A stretch of DNA of 64,000 bases from Phytoactinopolyspora halotolerans (GCF_010550675.1 NZ_JAAGOA010000007.1:62001-126000); one strand, 5' to 3'. Positions 53,528 to 63,231 are shown, numbered from the stretch's first letter. Translations and numbers: made by a program. The notes: generated from the letters alone by a model not told the origin.

Positions 53528-56500
53528 TCAATCGGCGCCGAAGACCTGGACCTCGGCGAGCGACAACGCGTTGTCGCTCGCCAGCTGCACCCGCACGTAG
53601 CGTCCCGACCGGTCCACGTCGACGATCGACGGCGTTCCGCCCTGTCCGGCATGGTGATAGGACCACACCGCATCGTCGGCCAGCGTGTCCTCCAGCGCCG
53701 CCGAGGCGAACGGCTCCTCGGATACGTGGACATAGAAGTCGGTCAGCCGATCCGAGCAGCAGTCGGTCCGGTTCCAGATCGCGATCTCCGAGATGTCCTG
53801 CGACTCGCCCAGGTCCACCTGCCACCATGACTCGGGCTGGAAGTCGGTATGCGTCACCGACCCGGCACCGTAGACGCCGCTGGTGTCGCCGTCCACCGCC
53901 CGCTGCGGCGCCCCGCCGTGCGCGGTGCTGGACTGGCTCGCCGACCGGCCGAGCGCGTGATTGAGCCGCCCCACCTGCAGGCGGCCGTCCGTCGACAGCG
54001 ACCATTCGTCCGTCGCAACCGTTGCGGCCAGGCGGTACGTACCGTCGGCCGCGTCCGGTGGGATGCGCACCGTGAACTCCGCGGTCCGCGACACCCGGGG
54101 GCGTACCGGCGCCAGCCGGATCGACTCCGGCTGCGTCGACCATCCGTCCGGAACCTCCAGGGTCACCTGGGTGACGCCCAGCGTCCGCTCGTTGGCGGCC
54201 AGCGTGACGGTGATGGGGACGTCCGCCCCGCTCCGCTGGAGTTCCGCCGGCACATCCATGGTCAGGCGGGCCAGCGGCACGATCCGGTAGGTCTCACCGG
54301 CGAGAGCGTCGACCGTCACCACACCGTCGTCGAGCGAGAAGTCCTCCGGGCGATCGTTCGCTCGATAGACTCTGACCGGCCCGTCGAACTGGGCGTGGCG
54401 CACCGACAGCGCACCGTCGCGGTCGGCGGTGATCCGAGCCTCCACCAGCGCACCCGCGCTCCAGGTTGCGCCGACGGTCGCGGCACCGCGGGCGCGCAGC
54501 CCGTCGAACGCCCCGTCCGGCCAGCTGTCCGGCACCGCGGGGAGAATCTCGATCGCGTCCGTGTGGCTCTGCACGAGCATCTCCGCCACCCCCGCGGTGC
54601 CGCCGAAGTTGCCGTCGATCTGGAACGGCGGGTGGGTGTCCCACAGGTTCGGCAACGTCGAGTGCACCAGCTGCTCGCGCAGCATCTTGTGGGCGCGGTC
54701 GCCGTCGAGTAGCCGGGCCCAGAAGTTGACCTTCCATGCCTTGCTCCACCCGGTTCCGCCGTCGCCCCGGGCGTTCAATGACACCTCGGCGGCGGCGGTG
54801 TAGTCCGGCGTCGTCGCCGGGGAGATCTGGTTGCCCGGGTGCAGCGCATACAGGTGGGAGACGTGCCGGTGATCATTGTCCGGATCGTCGATGTCGGTCT
54901 TCCACTCCTGCAGCTGGCCCCAAGAGCCGATCCGCAGTCCGGGGTCGAGCGCATCGAGCGCCTTGTGCAGTTCAGCCCGGAACGCGTGATCCGCGTCGAG
55001 CGTCTCGGCGGCCTCGATGGTGCTGGTCAGCAGGTCCCAGACGATCTGCTGCGACATCGCGGCGCCGGCGGTGTAGGGCCCGTGCTCCGGCGAATAACTC
55101 GGCGAGACGACCAGCGACCCGTCGCGGCGGTCCTCGACCAGGAAGTCCAGCCAGAACTCGGCCGCTCCCTTCATGATCGGGTACGCCCGTTCGCGCAGGA
55201 ACTCCTCATCCCGGGTGAACAGGTAGTGCTCCCACAGGTGACGGCACAACCAGCCGTTGGCCTCCGGGAACCAGAAGGCGGTCGGCCAGTCGTGCACGCC
55301 GGTGTAGCCGAACGGGTTGGTCTCGTTCTGCACCACCCAGCCGCGGGCATCGAACATCTCCTCGGCGCTGGCCGCACCGGGCGCGCGCAGGGCATCGATG
55401 AAGTCGTGCAGCGGCTCCGCCGTCTCGGCCAGGTTGGTCAGCTCGGCGGGCCAGTAGTTCATCTGCAGGTTGATGTTGACGTGGTAGTCCGCGCTCCACG
55501 GGTTGGACACTCCCTGTGCCCACACGCCTTGCAGGTTCGCCGGCAGCGTGCCCGGCCGCGACGACGAGATCAACAGGTAGCGTCCGTACTGCGCGTACAA
55601 CACCTCGAGGTATCGCGCGCCGGCCGGATCGAGCTCTCCGGCGCCGTACGCGGCCAGCAGCTCGTCTGTCGTCAGCTCGGGAGCCTGCTGGCCGAGATCC
55701 AGCCGGAACCGGTCGAACAGCTCCCGGTAGTCCGCCACGTGGGCATCGCGCAACTCTGGGTAGGGCGTGCGGGCAGCGTCGTCGACGGTTCCCGTCACCC
55801 GATCGTGTGGGTCCTCGCCCCGGTAGTCCGGGTATGCGGGGGCGTAGTCGGTGCCGGCCGCCAGCAGGATGGTCACGGCGTCGGCGCCGGCGACCCGTAC
55901 CGTCGTATCCGTCCCGCCGACGGTGCCGCCCTCGGCGACGACGCGCAGCTGGGATTCGAACCGCAGTTGATTGTCGTCGAGGTTTCCGGCGACGGTCAGG
56001 CGCGCGTCGCGCTCGCCGACCTCCTCCCGGCGTACCGTCGTATTACTCCGGCCCGGTGGAATCGTCTGCGAGAGATCGAACGTGAGCGAGGCCGGCTGGT
56101 CCGCCGTCAGCCGGACGACCAGTACGCCATCGGGATGGCTCGCCAGGTACTCGCGGGTGTAGCCGACGCCGCTGTCGGTGTAGCGGACCGAGGCGACGCT
56201 GTTGCGGATGTCGAGTTCGCGGGCGTAATCCACCGGCCCTTCCGGGTCGCCGAAATCGAGACGCAGCTCGCCGAAGGTCGAGTACGATCCGTAGCCCACC
56301 TTCGACTGACCCAGCAAGGATGCGATCCGCTCCGGCGCCACCTCGACGTCGTCCTCCACCAGCCGCCTGGCCTCACCGAGGGCGTCCGGGCGTTCAGACG
56401 TCCAGTTGCCATAGGTGTAGTCGTAGTCGTCGGACGGACCACCCGACCACAACGTCTTCTCGTTGAACTGGATCCGTTCGGTGCCGATCCCGCCGAAGAT

Positions 56501-56809
56501 CACCGCGCCGAGGTGACCGTTGCCGATCGGCAGTCCGTGGCTCTCCCAGCTGGTGGCGGGCTCGTCGTACCGGAGGATCAGATCCGGCGGCTCGGAGGTC
56601 TCCCGGTCGGTGGCCGCCGGATGACCGGCGGCGACGGCGTGTCCCACACTCCAGCCGAACGGAGCAGCGACCACGCCGGCCGCTATCCCGGAGATGAAGC
56701 GGCGCCGGGACACCGCGCTCGGCGGCGCGCACACGTCTGCGGCCCATGGTGAGGGCATCGGATGAGTCGTAGAGTCCCAAGGTCGTCGTCTTGCTCGCTC
56801 GTCGTCCAT
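53528..56809 (-). CDS. GH95 alpha-L-fucosidase with Tat signal and fucolectin (CBM47-like) module
   Basis: About 1093 residues. The ATG at 56809 has GGGAG upstream; a TTG 15 bases earlier lacks one. A twin-arginine signal SRRRFISG lies near 34-41. The GH95 catalytic region shows SNPWSADYHVNINLQMNYWP (the two Asn that activate water) and SWGQLQEWKTD with the acid Glu. An NEW3-type domain follows. The C-terminus (GSVTHTDFQPESWWQVDLG, then IWNRTDCCSDRLTDFYVHVS) is a fucolectin-type domain that should bind fucose. Secreted folded, it cleaves alpha-1,2-fucose (or alpha-L-galactose). Confidence 0.9.
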   Translation of the reverse strand: MDDERARRRPWDSTTHPMPSPWAADVCAPPSAVSRRRFISGIAAGVVAAPFGWSVGHAVAAGHPAATDRETSEPPDLILRYDEPATSWESHGLPIGNGHLGAVIFGGIGTERIQFNEKTLWSGGPSDDYDYTYGNWTSERPDALGEARRLVEDDVEVAPERIASLLGQSKVGYGSYSTFGELRLDFGDPEGPVDYARELDIRNSVASVRYTDSGVGYTREYLASHPDGVLVVRLTADQPASLTFDLSQTIPPGRSNTTVRREEVGERDARLTVAGNLDDNQLRFESQLRVVAEGGTVGGTDTTVRVAGADAVTILLAAGTDYAPAYPDYRGEDPHDRVTGTVDDAARTPYPELRDAHVADYRELFDRFRLDLGQQAPELTTDELLAAYGAGELDPAGARYLEVLYAQYGRYLLISSSRPGTLPANLQGVWAQGVSNPWSADYHVNINLQMNYWPAELTNLAETAEPLHDFIDALRAPGAASAEEMFDARGWVVQNETNPFGYTGVHDWPTAFWFPEANGWLCRHLWEHYLFTRDEEFLRERAYPIMKGAAEFWLDFLVEDRRDGSLVVSPSYSPEHGPYTAGAAMSQQIVWDLLTSTIEAAETLDADHAFRAELHKALDALDPGLRIGSWGQLQEWKTDIDDPDNDHRHVSHLYALHPGNQISPATTPDYTAAAEVSLNARGDGGTGWSKAWKVNFWARLLDGDRAHKMLREQLVHSTLPNLWDTHPPFQIDGNFGGTAGVAEMLVQSHTDAIEILPAVPDSWPDGAFDGLRARGAATVGATWSAGALVEARITADRDGALSVRHAQFDGPVRVYRANDRPEDFSLDDGVVTVDALAGETYRIVPLARLTMDVPAELQRSGADVPITVTLAANERTLGVTQVTLEVPDGWSTQPESIRLAPVRPRVSRTAEFTVRIPPDAADGTYRLAATVATDEWSLSTDGRLQVGRLNHALGRSASQSSTAHGGAPQRAVDGDTSGVYGAGSVTHTDFQPESWWQVDLGESQDISEIAIWNRTDCCSDRLTDFYVHVSEEPFASAALEDTLADDAVWSYHHAGQGGTPSIVDVDRSGRYVRVQLASDNALSLAEVQVFGAD

Positions 56810-57063
56810 GACGTCTCCCAGCAATCGACCTATACGTCGGATGTCTGGAAAGTTATGGTGTCACTCAGGCCTCGTCAAGGCCGGATCTGCGGCGAATCCC
56901 TCCGAGGATTTACAAGATCGCAGGTCACACGTTACGCCGATGATTTCGGTGCGGTTACAGCCATTGACATGACTTGTAACAAAGCTACGATCGGATTCAT
57001 CCGACCTATAGCGGACGGCAGAGGCAGTACGGCCCCAGCTTACCGATCAGACAGGGAGCGGAC
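56810..57063. promoter_or_regulatory. divergent GH95 / sugar-importer promoter region with paired GntR sites
   Basis: Minus side: TTGACG (56873-56878), 17-bp spacer, TAACTT (56850-56855), then operator ATACGTCGGATGT (56832-56844) over the start point. Plus side: TTGACA (56964-56969), 16-bp spacer, TACGAT (56986-56991), then an operator in the opposite orientation, TTCATCCGACCTATA (56996-57010), over its start point. A GTTACA/TGTAAC dyad (56954-56980) flanks the plus -35. One more core (GCATCGGATGA, 56757-56767) lies inside the GH95 start region. Confidence 0.6.
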
Positions 57064-58584
57064 GTGGACCAGCAGCTGCTCACGATCAACGGGGTCAGCA
57101 AGGCCTTCCCAGGCGTCCGGGCGCTGCACGAGGTGAACTTCGACCTGACGTCAGGTGAGGTGCACGCCCTGGTCGGCGAGAACGGAGCGGGCAAGTCCAC
57201 CCTGATGAAGGTACTCGCCGGCATCCATCGACCAGACGCCGGCACCATCCGTGTCGACGGCCGCACGGTGGAGATCGACGGACCGCAGGCGGCGCAGGAC
57301 CTCGGCATCAGCATCATCCACCAAGAGCTGTCGCTGATGCCGGATCTCACCATCGCCGAGAACATCTACATCGGCCGGGAACGGCGCCGGGGTCTCGGAT
57401 TCTTCGTCGACGAGAAGGACCTCAACCGACGCGCCGGTGAGCTCTTCGAACGCCTCGGCATCGTCCTGGATCCCCGCAGCCGGGTGGGTGACCTGCTCGT
57501 CGCCCAACAGCAGGTGGTGGAGATCGCCAAGGCGCTCTCGTTCGACGCCCGGATCCTGATCATGGACGAGCCTACGGCCGCGCTCACCGAGTCCGAGACC
57601 GAGACACTGTTCCGGCTGATCCGTGACTTGAAGCAGCACGGCACCGGAATCATCTACATCTCACACCGGCTGGAGGAGCTCAAAGCCGTCGCCGACCGGA
57701 TCACCGTGATGCGCGACGGCACCTACATCGACACGCTCCCCGCCGCCGAGACCGATCTGCGCCACGTCATCTCCCTCATGGTGGGCCGCCAGATCAGGGA
57801 TGAGACGCGCCCGCGGCCGAAGACGTCGGCCACTGAGACCGTCCTCCAGGTGCGAGGCCTGTCCACGAAGAGGTTGCTGCGGGATGTCGGCTTCGATCTG
57901 CGCAAGGGTGAGATCCTCGGATTCGCCGGACTCATGGGGGCCGGACGCACCGAGGTGGCCCGGGCCGTCTGCGGAGCGGACAAGGCCGACGCCGGCGAGA
58001 TCATCCTGCACGGCAAGCCGGTCGCCATCAACAGCCCGGCGGAAGCGGCACAGCTGGGCATCGGTTATCTCTCCGAGGACCGCAAACGGTTCGGGCTCAT
58101 GCTGGACCAGGATGTCCATTTCAACATCCTGATCTCTTCGGTGCAGCAGTACGCCAACGCCACCGGGTTGGTGCGGGACGAACAGGCGCGGCTGGAGTCG
58201 CAGCGCTACGTCGACACCCTGAAGATCAAGACGCCGTCCATCCGGCAACGGACGAAGAACCTCTCCGGCGGCAACCAGCAGAAGGTCGTCATCGCCAAGT
58301 GGCTGCTGCGCGACTGCGAGATCCTCATCTTCGACGAGCCCACCCGTGGCATCGACGTCGGGGCCAAGGAGGAGATCTACGACCTCCTCAACTCCCTGGC
58401 CGAGCAGGGGAAGTCGATCATCATGATCTCCTCCGAGCTGCCGGAGGTCTTGCGCCTGGCGCACCGGATCGTCGTCATGTGTGAAGGACGCGTCACCGGA
58501 ATCCTGGACAACGCCGACGCCGATCAGGAGGTGCTGATGGACTACGCCACCCGGTCCGGAGTACATGGAGGCATCGCCACATGA
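57064..58584 (+). CDS. sugar ABC transporter ATP-binding protein (RbsA/MglA type)
   Basis: 506 residues with two fused ABC domains. The first has GENGAGKSTLMK and DEPTAALTESE. The second has the usual degenerate Walker A, GLMGAGRTEVAR, and signature [22 protein letters not shown] precedes the GTG at 57064. It powers import of a monosaccharide. Given the GH95 gene sharing its promoter region, L-fucose or a related sugar is the leading guess. Confidence 0.93.
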   Translation: MDQQLLTINGVSKAFPGVRALHEVNFDLTSGEVHALVGENGAGKSTLMKVLAGIHRPDAGTIRVDGRTVEIDGPQAAQDLGISIIHQELSLMPDLTIAENIYIGRERRRGLGFFVDEKDLNRRAGELFERLGIVLDPRSRVGDLLVAQQQVVEIAKALSFDARILIMDEPTAALTESETETLFRLIRDLKQHGTGIIYISHRLEELKAVADRITVMRDGTYIDTLPAAETDLRHVISLMVGRQIRDETRPRPKTSATETVLQVRGLSTKRLLRDVGFDLRKGEILGFAGLMGAGRTEVARAVCGADKADAGEIILHGKPVAINSPAEAAQLGIGYLSEDRKRFGLMLDQDVHFNILISSVQQYANATGLVRDEQARLESQRYVDTLKIKTPSIRQRTKNLSGGNQQKVVIAKWLLRDCEILIFDEPTRGIDVGAKEEIYDLLNSLAEQGKSIIMISSELPEVLRLAHRIVVMCEGRVTGILDNADADQEVLMDYATRSGVHGGIAT

Positions 58585-59627
58585 AGCCAGTCGACACCGC
58601 CGAACGTGCCTCCGGCGGCGACGCCTCCGGCGGCACACCGGGGGCACCGGCCGAAGCGGGCACGCGCTCGCCACTGGGCCTGCTGCGGCGGCAGCTGCAA
58701 CAGATCCTCGCCTTCGCCAGCCTGATCGTTCTGGCCGGATTCTTCTCCATCGCCAGCAGCAACTTTCTGACCTGGTCGAACATCAGCGGCATTCTGCTGT
58801 CGACGGCCGTCATCGGGATCCTCGCGCTGGGCACCACATTCGTCATCATCACCGGCGGGATCGAGCTCTCGCTGGGCACCGGGATGACCCTGGCCGCCGT
58901 GATGACCGGTGTCTTCCTGGTCAACCTCGGATGGCCGCTGGCCGTCGGCGTCGCCGGCGGCGTCCTCGTCGGCGCGTTGATCGGTTTCATCAACGGCGTC
59001 AACATCGCGTTCCTGAAGATCCCGCCGTTCATCGCGACCCTGGCGATGATGCTCATCGCCGAGGGCCTGGCCCTGGTCATCTCGGACGCCGCGCCGATCT
59101 ACTTCACCGACGTGCCGGGATTCAACGATATCTCCCGCGGCAACCTCGTCCCGGGCCTGGACCTGCCGAACGCCGTCCTCATCCTGTTCGCGCTCACAGT
59201 CGTCGGCGCGGTGATCCTCAACAAGTCCATCCTCGGCCGCTACACGTTCGCCATCGGCAGCAACGAAGAGGCAGCCGGCATCTCCGGAATCAGCATCCGG
59301 AAATGGAAGATCATCGTGTACACGCTCTCCGGCGCCTTCATGGGCATCGCCGGCGTGGTGCTTGCCGCTCGCCTGAACTCGGCGCAGCCCTCGCTCGGCG
59401 TCGGCTACGAACTGCAGGCCATCGCCGCGGTGGTCATCGGCGGCACGTCGCTACAGGGCGGGAAGGGCAGCATCGTCGGCACGTTGATCGGCGCGCTGAT
59501 CGTCGGAACCGTCACCAACGGCCTGCGCATCATGTCCGTCCCGCAGGAGTGGCAGACCGTGATCATCGGCTTGGTGATCCTGGTCGCCGTCTACACCGAC
59601 ATCCTGCGCCGAGGAAAGGGCGGCTAG
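58581..59627 (+). CDS. sugar ABC transporter permease (RbsC type)
   Basis: 348 residues with 8-10 membrane helices. GTTFVIITGGIELSLG is the RbsC family signature near residues 87-102, and IGSNEEAAGISGI and VVIGGTSLQGGKG are also typical. Its start overlaps the ATPase gene stop (ATGA). Confidence 0.93.
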   Translation: MKPVDTAERASGGDASGGTPGAPAEAGTRSPLGLLRRQLQQILAFASLIVLAGFFSIASSNFLTWSNISGILLSTAVIGILALGTTFVIITGGIELSLGTGMTLAAVMTGVFLVNLGWPLAVGVAGGVLVGALIGFINGVNIAFLKIPPFIATLAMMLIAEGLALVISDAAPIYFTDVPGFNDISRGNLVPGLDLPNAVLILFALTVVGAVILNKSILGRYTFAIGSNEEAAGISGISIRKWKIIVYTLSGAFMGIAGVVLAARLNSAQPSLGVGYELQAIAAVVIGGTSLQGGKGSIVGTLIGALIVGTVTNGLRIMSVPQEWQTVIIGLVILVAVYTDILRRGKGG

Positions 59628-59640
59628 TTCGGCTGCGCAC

Positions 59641-59680
59641 GCCGTCGTCGGACGTCGTCGGACGTCGTCGAACGTCGTCG
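59641..59680. repeat. four 10-bp direct repeats between permease and binding-protein genes
   Basis: Units GCCGTCGTCG, GACGTCGTCG, GACGTCGTCG and AACGTCGTCG lie head to tail in the 109-bp gap. The 10-bp period matches about one helical turn. They could arrange a protein array, or raise local mRNA structure that adjusts binding-protein expression. Confidence 0.55.
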
Positions 59681-59736
59681 AATGCCCGTCCGGCACACCC
59701 TTCGTCCAGCACAACCGCGAGAAACCGGAGCACATC

Positions 59737-60738
59737 ATGACAGAGCGAGCGATGAGAAGGCGGATCCTCGGGATCGTCGGCACCTTGGCGTTGGGATTCG
59801 CGCTCGCCGCGTGTTCCGACGATGACGCCGGTACCGCCTCCGGCGGCGACGGCGGCGGAGACGGCGGCCAGCGGCACATCGCCCTGGTCTCCAAGGGCTT
59901 CCAGCACCAGTTCTGGCAGGCCGTCCGGGACGGGGCTGAGCAGGCCGCGGACGAGTTCGGCGTCGACGTCAGCTTCGAGGGACCCGACTCGGAAGCGGAG
60001 GTCGCCCAGCAGATCGACCAACTGCAGACCGCCATCGACCGTAATCCGGACGCGCTCGGGTTCGCCGCGTTGGACAGCCAGGCCGCGGCACCCCTGATGG
60101 AGGAAGCCGCCAGCCGGGACATTCCGGTGGTCGCGTTCGACTCGGGTGTGGAGAGCGACGTCCCCGTCACCACGGCCGCGACGGACAACACGGCAGCCGC
60201 GGCGCTCGCGGCGGAACGCATGGTGGAGCTGATCGGTGGCGAGGGCCAGGTCGGGTTGGTGGTCCACGACCAGACCAGCGTCACCGGCGTCGAACGTCGT
60301 GACGGTTTCGTCGAGTACATCGAGGAGAACGCGCCGGACGTCGAGATCGTCGACATCCAGTACGGCGGCGGTGACCATCTGGAGTCGACCAACGTCGCCA
60401 CGGCGATGATCCAGGCGTACCCGGACCTCAAGGGCATCTACGGCGCCAACGAGGGCTCCGCGATCGGTGTGGTCAACGCCGTCAAGGAACTGGGCATCGA
60501 AGGGGAGATCACGATCGTCGGCTTCGATTCCGGCCAGGCGCAGATCGACGCGATCAACGACGGCATCATGGCCGGAGCGATCACGCAGAACCCGGTCGGG
60601 ATCGGCTACGAGACCGTCAAGGCCGCCGTCATGGCGCTGGACGGCGAAGACGTTCCGGAGACGATCGACACCGGCTTCTTCTGGTACGACACGTCCAACA
60701 TCGACGACGACGAGATCCAAGCCGTCCTCTACGAGTGA
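59737..60738 (+). CDS. sugar ABC transporter substrate-binding lipoprotein (RbsB type)
   Basis: 333 residues with lipobox FALAAC near 20-25. Type I periplasmic-binding fold: IALVSKGFQHQFWQAVRDGAEQ, then LGFAALDSQAA and VAFDSG, and late IVGFDSGQAQIDAI. It is the ligand-recognising part of the importer encoded just upstream. Its 3' end meets a large hairpin shared with the convergent DUF2344 gene. Confidence 0.93.
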   Translation: MTERAMRRRILGIVGTLALGFALAACSDDDAGTASGGDGGGDGGQRHIALVSKGFQHQFWQAVRDGAEQAADEFGVDVSFEGPDSEAEVAQQIDQLQTAIDRNPDALGFAALDSQAAAPLMEEAASRDIPVVAFDSGVESDVPVTTAATDNTAAAALAAERMVELIGGEGQVGLVVHDQTSVTGVERRDGFVEYIEENAPDVEIVDIQYGGGDHLESTNVATAMIQAYPDLKGIYGANEGSAIGVVNAVKELGIEGEITIVGFDSGQAQIDAINDGIMAGAITQNPVGIGYETVKAAVMALDGEDVPETIDTGFFWYDTSNIDDDEIQAVLYE

Positions 60739-60750
60739 CCCGCCGGCGCC

Positions 60751-60840
60751 TAAACGATCATGTGAAGTGGGTTTTCTCGTGCCGTAACAGGTCTGCAGGC
60801 ATGGGGGTGCGCGAGAAAACCCACTTCACATGATCATTTA
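60751..60840. terminator. 29-bp inverted repeat between convergent genes
   Basis: 60751-60779 (starting TAAACGATCATGTGAAG) pairs with 60812-60840 at 28 of 29 positions; the one exception would be a G-U or C-A pair. The right arm overlaps the last codons and stop of the DUF2344 gene. Far longer than a usual terminator, it may be a bidirectional terminator or a dispersed palindromic element. Confidence 0.6.
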
Positions 60841-61583
60841 GGTGGGGTCAGGTGTTGGTGGGCGGGGTTCCAGGTGCCTTGGGCCAGGCGGGTGACGCGG
60901 GGTGGTGTCGGCGGCTCGAAGTCGGCCACCTCGCGGAGCGCGCCGAGGATCTCCTCGGGCCGGACGGTGGGCGTCTGGTGTTCGATGACCAGGCGCAGCG
61001 CGGGCTCGTCGGCCGGCCGATCATCCTCGTCGACGACGACGCGCGCATGCAGTACCGCCGCACGGGCGTCGAGCGTGCGCGTGCCCTTCTTGGTCAACCG
61101 CTGCACCTCGACCGAATCCGCCGCCATCAGCGCGTCGACGGCACCACGGACGTCGTCCACCGCCGCGCCCGGCAGCTCGATCAGCCACGACGACGCCTGC
61201 AACTGGTCGGCGAGACTCCCCCGGCCTTCCAGCTCCACCTCGCTGACGCTCAGGATGTCCAGACCCGGTGGGAGAGCCGAATCGAGGGACGCGCGGACCT
61301 GCTCGGGGTCGCGCCGAGCGGTGAGGGAGATCTCCAGGTACTCGGCCTCGCTGGCGGCTCCGGTCGGCGCCGCCCCGACGAACGAGATCTTCGGATGCGG
61401 GGTGAAGCCGTGTGAGTACGCCATCGGCACGTCGGCGCGCCGCAGGGCACGTTCGAACGCTCGCTGGAAATCGCGGTGACTGGTGAACCGCAACCGGCCA
61501 CGCTTGGCGAACTGGACTCTCATCTTCTGCACGGCCGGCAACTGGTTGCGCTCCGGGGCCGCTCGGTGCGACGACGAACTCAC
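60834..61583 (-). CDS. DUF2344 family radical-SAM-associated protein
   Basis: About 249 residues, TIGR03936/DUF2344 family. The signature RFAKRGRLRFTSHRDFQRAFERALRRADVP-like segment begins near residue 25 (QFAKRGRLRFTSHRD) and GFTPHPKISFVGAAPTG follows. The GTG at 61583 keeps the PAVQ segment usual ahead of the domain; an ATG at 61523 is an alternative. In most actinobacteria it follows a radical SAM protein and precedes rne-rplU; neither neighbour is here. Function unknown, perhaps tRNA modification. Confidence 0.85.
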   Translation of the reverse strand: MSSSSHRAAPERNQLPAVQKMRVQFAKRGRLRFTSHRDFQRAFERALRRADVPMAYSHGFTPHPKISFVGAAPTGAASEAEYLEISLTARRDPEQVRASLDSALPPGLDILSVSEVELEGRGSLADQLQASSWLIELPGAAVDDVRGAVDALMAADSVEVQRLTKKGTRTLDARAAVLHARVVVDEDDRPADEPALRLVIEHQTPTVRPEEILGALREVADFEPPTPPRVTRLAQGTWNPAHQHLTPPK

Positions 61584-61713
61584 GCCACCACAGTAGACGG
61601 TCACGACGACGCCGGGGGCCGCGGCACAGACGGTGCCACGGCCCCGGCGCTTCGTCGGTCCGCCCCTCTCCGGTGCTCGGCCGGCTTCGCAGCCGATGCG
61701 CCGGCAGCCCCGC

Positions 61714-63231
61714 TCAGTGCACCATCGCCGGCGCCAGCTCCTCGTCGCCCTCGGCCACGGTCTGTCCACCCAGCTTCCCGGCGTTGATCAGGACAAAGGC
61801 CACCAGCGAGGAGAGCGCGACGATCGCCGTCGCCCACCAAATGGCGGTGGAGTAGCCGTGCACTTGACCCTCGATCTGCACCAGCTCCGGCGAGGACGCA
61901 CCGGCGATGTTCGAGGTGATGTACGTCGTCGCCGCACTGGCCGCGATCGTGTTCAGCAAGGCCGTACCGATCGCCCCACCGATCTGCTGCGATGTGTTGA
62001 TCATCGCAGAGGCGATGCCGGCGTCGCGTGGTTCCACACCGTGGGTCGACAGGCTCATGGCCGGCATGAAGGTGGTGCCCAGGCCGAGGCCGAGAAGGAT
62101 CTCCGCAGGCAGGATCAGGCCGACGTACGAGCTGTCGATACCTAGCTGGGTCAGGATCAACATGCCCACCGCAGCCACCAGAAGGCCCGGCCCCATCAGG
62201 TATCGCGGCTGAATCCGGACCATGAGCCGGGCGCCGATCTGAGTGGACCCGATCACCATGCCGGCCACCATCGGAAGGAACGCCACACCGGTCCTGATCG
62301 GGCTGTAGCCCTTCACCAGCTGCATGTAGTAGGTCAGGAACAGGAACAGCCCGAACATGGCGATGATGGCCAGTCCCAGCGCCAGGTACGAGCCTCCGCG
62401 GTTACGGTCGAGCACCACTCGCAGGGGCAGCAGCGGCGCGGCTGTCCGCCGCTCGACCGCGATGAAGGCAGCGAGCAGAACGGCGGTCACCACGAACATC
62501 GAGAGTGTGACACCGTCACCCCAGCCTTCGGACTCCGCCCGGGTGAAGCCGTATACCAGCGCGACGAGCCCGAGCGTGCCGAGCAGCGTCCCCGGAATAT
62601 CGAGCGGCGAGCGGTTACGGGTGCCCTTGGGCTCGACGACGAAGGCCGTGGCTCCCACGAACGCGACGGCCGCGATCGGGATGTTGACGAAGAACACCCA
62701 GCGCCAGTCCATGTACTCGGTCAGCAGGCCGCCGAGGACCAGGCCGACACCGGCGCCGCCACCGGCGATGGCGCCGAAGATACCGAACGCCTTGGCGCGT
62801 TCCTTGCCGTCGATGAACATCACCGTCAGCAGCGACAGCGCGGCCGGCGCGAGGAGTGCGCCGAAGACGCCCTGGAGCGCGCGGGAGGCGAACATCATGC
62901 CTTCGTTCACAGCGGCGCCACCGATCGCGGACGCACCTGCGAAGCCGATGAGGCCCGTGAGGAAGGTGTTCTTCCGGCCCCACATGTCGGCTATACGACC
63001 ACCCAGGAGCAGGAGGCTACCGAAGGCGAGCGCGTACGCAGTGATGACCCATTGCCGGTTGCCATCGGAGATCCCGAGGTCTGCCTGGGCCGACGGGAGA
63101 GCGATATTCACGATGGTCGCGTCGAGCACGACCATGAGCTGGGCGATGGAGATGATCGCCAACGCCCGCCAACGCCGTGGATCGGGTTGCTGAGCAACCT
63201 GATCCTGCGCAGGCTGGGATGTTTCGGACAT
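61714..63231 (-). CDS. MFS multidrug exporter, DHA2 (EmrB/QacA) family
   Basis: 505 residues with 14 predicted helices. Motif C (PGIGG-like) appears in modified form in IAGGGAGVGLVLGGLLTEY, motif A in LLLGGRIADMWGRKNTF, and motif D1 in MVVLDATIVNIALPSAQ. It should expel lipophilic drugs by H+ antiport. A TetR gene lies upstream on the same strand with a 123-bp gap. Confidence 0.93.
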   Translation of the reverse strand: MSETSQPAQDQVAQQPDPRRWRALAIISIAQLMVVLDATIVNIALPSAQADLGISDGNRQWVITAYALAFGSLLLLGGRIADMWGRKNTFLTGLIGFAGASAIGGAAVNEGMMFASRALQGVFGALLAPAALSLLTVMFIDGKERAKAFGIFGAIAGGGAGVGLVLGGLLTEYMDWRWVFFVNIPIAAVAFVGATAFVVEPKGTRNRSPLDIPGTLLGTLGLVALVYGFTRAESEGWGDGVTLSMFVVTAVLLAAFIAVERRTAAPLLPLRVVLDRNRGGSYLALGLAIIAMFGLFLFLTYYMQLVKGYSPIRTGVAFLPMVAGMVIGSTQIGARLMVRIQPRYLMGPGLLVAAVGMLILTQLGIDSSYVGLILPAEILLGLGLGTTFMPAMSLSTHGVEPRDAGIASAMINTSQQIGGAIGTALLNTIAASAATTYITSNIAGASSPELVQIEGQVHGYSTAIWWATAIVALSSLVAFVLINAGKLGGQTVAEGDEELAPAMVH

